Positions 60,702 to 64,000 of a DNA stretch of 64,000 nt are shown here, piece by piece. The position numbers and the translations under genes are program-made. Positions within the stretch are counted from its first letter, which is position 1, and each line of letters begins with the position of its first letter. The stretch spans positions 2,852,001-2,916,000 of the forward strand of contig CBDHGK010000041.1 of NCBI GenBank assembly GCA_965263045.1, given 5' to 3'. The DNA is from G963664115 sp965263045. GTDB lineage: Bacteria > Acidobacteriota > Terriglobia > 20CM-2-55-15. The notes beneath the pieces are model-generated. The model was not told where the DNA came from. It saw nothing but the letters and a program-made list of their open reading frames with translations, and did not search any database.

Positions 60702-61733
60702 CTAAGAATTCGGACGAAAACCCGCAATGTTGACACGGATCTGAGCCAGGGTTCTCTTGATCGTGATAAACAGTGTCTTTCCGTCCGGCCCACCGAAACC
60801 GATATTCGTCGGTCCAGCACCATCCTGCGGCGTGAGAATCGTACCCATGTGTTGACCCGCCGGAGAGATCAGAGCAACGCCCCCGCTCCCGCTGCTGGCG
60901 CAGTAGAGGTTGCCTGTCAAATCCACCTTCATGCCGTCGCATCCGATGGGGCTGAAGTCGATCCGATTCTCAAGACGACCGTTGGCCCGCACATCGTAGC
61001 GTACGATCGTTCCGGCATTTGTCACATACAGGTATCGCTCATCGGGCGAAAACGTCAAACCGTTCGGACGGATGTCATCGGCCAGCAACTGCAGATCACC
61101 ATTGCGGACCCGGTAGAGGCTGCTCGGAAACTCGTGGCCCGCCCCGGGACGCTCCGAGCGCGGATCGGTGAAATAAACCCAACCATCCGAGCGCACCACG
61201 ACGTCATTGGGACGGTTGAGCCGACGACCCTGATAACGGTCGGCCAGTACCGTGCGCGTGGCTCCATCGGCTTCGAGCCGCATGATGGCGCGGTCCCCTT
61301 GTGCAGTCCACAGGATCCGGCCTTCGGGATCCAGCGCGATCCCGTTCGACCCGAAAGAAACGCCATAGAATCGCCCGTTGAATGACCCGATGTTGCCGGT
61401 GGCCTGCATTGGCGTCGTGTCCGTGGAATTGAGGCCAGTCCGCTCGAGAAACACCGACAGCTCTCCGCCCTGCCATCTGTAAATCGTGTTGGCTCCGATG
61501 TCGCTGAACAGCAGATACCCGCCCTGACCACTATCGATCCATAAGGGTCCTTCGGCGTTGCTGAAATAGTCGCCCTTCAGGATCTCCACCCTGGCGTCGG
61601 GGGAGACGATCGCATCGAGTTCCGGCGTCAACCGTTCGACGGAGCTGACGGTGCCCGTCTGAGCCAGGGATTGACTGAGACCGAGTGCAAGAAAGATGCC
61701 GAGTGACAGGAATACTTTGTACGAGGCAATCAT
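60702..61733 (-). CDS. SMP-30/gluconolactonase-like secreted protein
   Basis: From ATG 61733 (MIASYKVFLSLGIFLALGLS) with signal peptide, 343 residues. It is a beta-propeller of the SMP-30/LRE family: EGPLWIDSGQGGYLLFSDIG, RLNRPNDVVVRSDGWVYFTD, IRPNGLTFSPDERYLYVTNA, CDGMKVDLTGNLYCASSG. Residues for the metal site (Glu of EGP, Asn of RPND, Asn of RPNGL, Asp of CDGMK) are in place. Gluconolactonase or another lactonase activity is probable. It is exported. Confidence 0.88.
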   Translation of the reverse strand: MIASYKVFLSLGIFLALGLSQSLAQTGTVSSVERLTPELDAIVSPDARVEILKGDYFSNAEGPLWIDSGQGGYLLFSDIGANTIYRWQGGELSVFLERTGLNSTDTTPMQATGNIGSFNGRFYGVSFGSNGIALDPEGRILWTAQGDRAIMRLEADGATRTVLADRYQGRRLNRPNDVVVRSDGWVYFTDPRSERPGAGHEFPSSLYRVRNGDLQLLADDIRPNGLTFSPDERYLYVTNAGTIVRYDVRANGRLENRIDFSPIGCDGMKVDLTGNLYCASSGSGGVALISPAGQHMGTILTPQDGAGPTNIGFGGPDGKTLFITIKRTLAQIRVNIAGFRPNS

Positions 61734-62075
61734 GGTTCCTCCAGCAGAATGACTGATCAATGGGTTCGCCCCGGTTTTCGAGAGCGATCACCCGCAATAG
61801 GGACAATCAAACTACAGGTTTGAAGTCGGAGGCAAGAACATGTGGGCGGATTAGCGAAATAATCGGGGTCTGACGGCTTTGGCAGCGCGGACAGTGTCGC
61901 CGTATCGGTGTCAGGTAGACCAGCGCGCGGGGGCAGGATGTCGGCCCGGGTGAACTCACTCGGCCTTTCGGAAACTTGCCCCGATCCCCCCAGTCGCCAA
62001 ACAATGCCGCGAACTATTGATGCCGTGGATGCTCGCTTGAGAAACGACTTGTTCGCTTTTTCAAGGTCGCCCGAA
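61734..62075. other. Non-coding or decayed stretch
   Basis: The 342 bases upstream of the SMP-30 gene contain only weak frames on either strand; none resembles a family. It borders the comM fragment, so it may belong to a decayed accessory region. Confidence 0.35.
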
Positions 62076-62186
62076 AAGGTCGCCCGAACGATCGCGGATC
62101 TTGACCGCGCCGACAGCATTCGACCTCCCCACATCGCCGAGGCGGTTCGGTACAGGAAACTCGACCGGGCGGTGTTGTCGCAGTAA
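62076..62186 (+). pseudogene. Fragment of a comM/yifB-like gene (3' end)
   Basis: The reading KVARTIADLDRADSIRPP and HIAEAVRYRKLD matches the last residues of ComM at 59052-60569 (KVARTIADLDAADNIAPP), followed by a different tail (RAVLSQ). The DNA differs at many third positions, so it is not a recent copy. AAGGTCGCCCGA stands twice at 62063-62087, a short direct repeat at the broken edge. Confidence 0.7.
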
Positions 62187-62295
62187 GAAAGGATGCGCCT
62201 TATCGGGCGGTTGTTAAGAGGAAGCTCTTAACAATCCGATCAACGTAGCAGCGTTGATCCCAGAAAGGAACGTGGTAGTGAAATGAGAAAAGAAT

Positions 62296-62990
62296 ATGGG
62301 GATGGATGTCCACCACCCAACGACGGTTGTGCCGGTGATGAACGCCGGTGGCAAGATCGTGCTGGAGACGATCGTGCCGACGAAAGCGCGCCCGATCCGC
62401 GAAATGATCGAGACACCGAGCGAGCCGTTGCATGTGGCGCTGGAAGAGGGCACGGAGGCCGACTGGCTCCACGAAGTGATTCGGGATTTGGTGTAGGAAG
62501 TCGTGGTGTGTGATCCGAAGCGCAACAAACTGCTGGGGGAAGGCTCGAAAAGAGATAAGCCCGATGGGCGGAGACTGGCCGAGCTGTACCGGTCGAAATG
62601 GTGCAGTCGGATTGGTGGGCTCAGTCTGGCACGGGCACGTGCGGACAGGTGGGTTGAAACAGATGGTTCGGGCCTATGAGACCTTCACGATCGACACGAA
62701 GCGGACGATGCTGACGATGCTTCGGACAAAGGCCATCTACCGGGACTGTGGCATCGGGACGGGGGGAACGTCAGCATTGGGACGGATTCGAATCTCCCTG
62801 CTCGAAATGCCCTGGCCATGCCCGGATCTTCCGTTACCGCGTGGTTGCGTTCCCTGCAGTCGGAATGGCGCTGCGAGGACAGGATCGGCAAGGTCCTGGC
62901 AGCCGTCTCCACGGATACCTCCGCGGGAAACCGTTGAACGACATTGCCCGGTCAGGTAGTCTCAGGAGCACGAAAACCGAGCCAGATAAG
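62296..62990 (+). pseudogene. Decayed IS110-family transposase
   Basis: Starting MGMDVHHPTTVVPVMNAGGK, the frame has LHVALEEGTEADWLHEV, then a TAG (62494-62496), then EVVVCDPKRNKLLGEGSKRD, a frameshift, and later KQMVRAYETFTIDTKRTMLT. These are the DEDD-type N-terminal parts of IS110 transposases (D in GMDVH, E in ALEEGT, D in VCDP). Several stops and shifts and the missing C-terminal half show it is dead. Confidence 0.8.
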
Positions 62991-63011
62991 ACTGCAGTTT
63001 AGGAGCCTCCA

Positions 63012-63872
63012 ATGGAAATTCGTTACATGAGTTTTGTGGTGCCTTTGGCAGTGCTGTGTTTCGGCTCGATAGCCGCATCCGAAATCGCTGCCCCTCAACG
63101 TCAGATACTCGACGCTTCAGCGAATCTGCCACGAGAATATTTTGTAGAAACGCCCTACAACCCACTATACGATGCGCGCGATTTCTCGGGTATATGGTTC
63201 CGGGTTGGCGGCGGTGGGGGGCACGGCCCGGACGGCACGAACCCTCCCATGACGCCGGAAGGCGTGGCCCGAATGCAGACGCTTCGTCCCACCCGCAGTA
63301 CCAGCGACCCTGCCGATTCAAACTACCCCTCCCTGACGTGTAATCCGAAGGGTTTTCCGGGAATCGTCGTCGATCGCAACCACGATCATCACGAAGTTGT
63401 CCAACTTCCGGCACGGATGTTTCAGATCTGGCAGGAAGAACGAATGCTGCGCGAGATCTGGTTGGACGGGCGAGCACTACCTTCAGGTGACGACTACGCG
63501 AACATCGGACCGTCGTGGATGGGAATGTCGGTCGGCCACTGGGAAGGAAATACGCTTGTTGTTGAGACAAAGGGTCTCGACGGCCGAGCCTGGCTCTCTG
63601 CGTCAGGTTACCCAAAGAGTGACGCAGCTCAGTTTACCGAGCGGTACACGCGGACCGAAGAAAACACGCTCGAGCTTGAATTAATCATGTACGACCCGGT
63701 GTATTACACCGAGCCCTGGATTTCGGACATAAAAACCTGGAAAAAAGAAGCGCGCGACGCCCGCCCGGTCAACAATTTCGGCTGGTACGGATTGTTCTCG
63801 GGAATCAATGACCTGCTCTGCGCGCCGATGAACGGGGGCGGGCGCCCCTCCAACCCATACGGCGGCGATTGA
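63012..63872 (+). CDS. Hypothetical secreted protein (NPPMTPEG family)
   Basis: This 286-residue protein has a signal peptide (MSFVVPLAVLCFGSIAAS) and is related to secreted proteins common in soil Acidobacteria and Proteobacteria: DFSGIWFR, GTNPPMTPEGVARMQ, CNPKGFPGIVVDRNHDHHEV, MGMSVGHWEGNTLVVETKGL, AQFTERYTRTEENTLELELI, DPVYYTEPW. No catalytic motif is known to me for this family. ATG at 63012 has AGGAG 11 bases before. The remaining bases to 64000 show nothing certain. Confidence 0.7.
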   Translation: MEIRYMSFVVPLAVLCFGSIAASEIAAPQRQILDASANLPREYFVETPYNPLYDARDFSGIWFRVGGGGGHGPDGTNPPMTPEGVARMQTLRPTRSTSDPADSNYPSLTCNPKGFPGIVVDRNHDHHEVVQLPARMFQIWQEERMLREIWLDGRALPSGDDYANIGPSWMGMSVGHWEGNTLVVETKGLDGRAWLSASGYPKSDAAQFTERYTRTEENTLELELIMYDPVYYTEPWISDIKTWKKEARDARPVNNFGWYGLFSGINDLLCAPMNGGGRPSNPYGGD

Positions 63873-64000
63873 ACTTCAGCCGCCGCAGCCAAGCCAGACG
63901 CACGAAGTGTTTCTAGCGGCAACTAAACTACAGGTTCCGCAGTCTGGAAAGCCGCGGAAGCCAGGTCACTTCCCAAGTGTCACCGAAACGTCAGCTGACG

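Overview
The window is bacterial chromosome of moderately high GC, densely coded on both strands. The gene mix is CarD, an RsbW/STAS pair, a YpdA-like flavoprotein, FG-GAP/ASPIC-UnbV proteins, DUF4097 proteins, a long-form IspH, an in-frame UGA peroxiredoxin and the secreted family at 63012-63872. This suggests a Gram-negative bacterium, most likely Acidobacteriota or a close neighbour. That placement is inference: no rRNA or tRNA gene was seen.

Left accessory part (1-20200). At the left edge, on the minus strand, is the start of an asparagine-synthase-like protein (MSGIAG start, Ser where the glutaminase Cys should be). It follows an HPr-kinase-like protein, a pair typical of lasso-peptide/RiPP loci. 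Upstream are two tandem giant paralogues, each an ArsP/DUF318-type permease fused to FG-GAP repeats and a C-terminal ASPIC/UnbV domain. Divergent from them is a porin / PstS-like binding protein / class III adenylate cyclase operon, preceded by a perfect palindrome. Three copies of one 1441-bp IS256-family element, each with its own 8-bp target duplication, have struck this part. Copy 1 splits the second permease fusion, copy 2 splits the cyclase, and copy 3 sits between a sigma70-type promoter and an ECF sigma / HEAT-repeat anti-sigma / DUF4097 operon. An M16 protease follows.

Middle part (23000-41400). Housekeeping genes (tsaE, nnrDE, argD, Nudix, M24 peptidase, carD, CorC-like, aroK) are mixed with notable items. 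A peroxiredoxin-like gene has an in-frame UGA at the peroxidatic Cys position followed by a SECIS-like hairpin, so it is a probable selenoprotein. A cobalamin riboswitch precedes a lone BtuF-like lipoprotein. aroA carries an amber codon and a frameshift. An IS630 element has a likely -1 frameshift in its transposase. Short foldback elements with TA-flanked inverted repeats sit in intergenic DNA, several abutting or supplying the TAG stop codon of a neighbouring gene, and one is nested inside another.

Right part (41700-64000). This is mostly conserved core: a flippase-like membrane protein, nrdR-hsp20-lon, thiL, mtnP, a CPBP protease, a PfkB kinase, dapF, a YpdA-like reductase, ispH-ferredoxin, fabH, a Nudix protein, fxsA, a DUF4399 lipoprotein and comM/yifB. 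Then come an SMP-30-like protein, a decayed zone (comM 3' fragment, broken IS110 transposase) and a secreted hypothetical protein.
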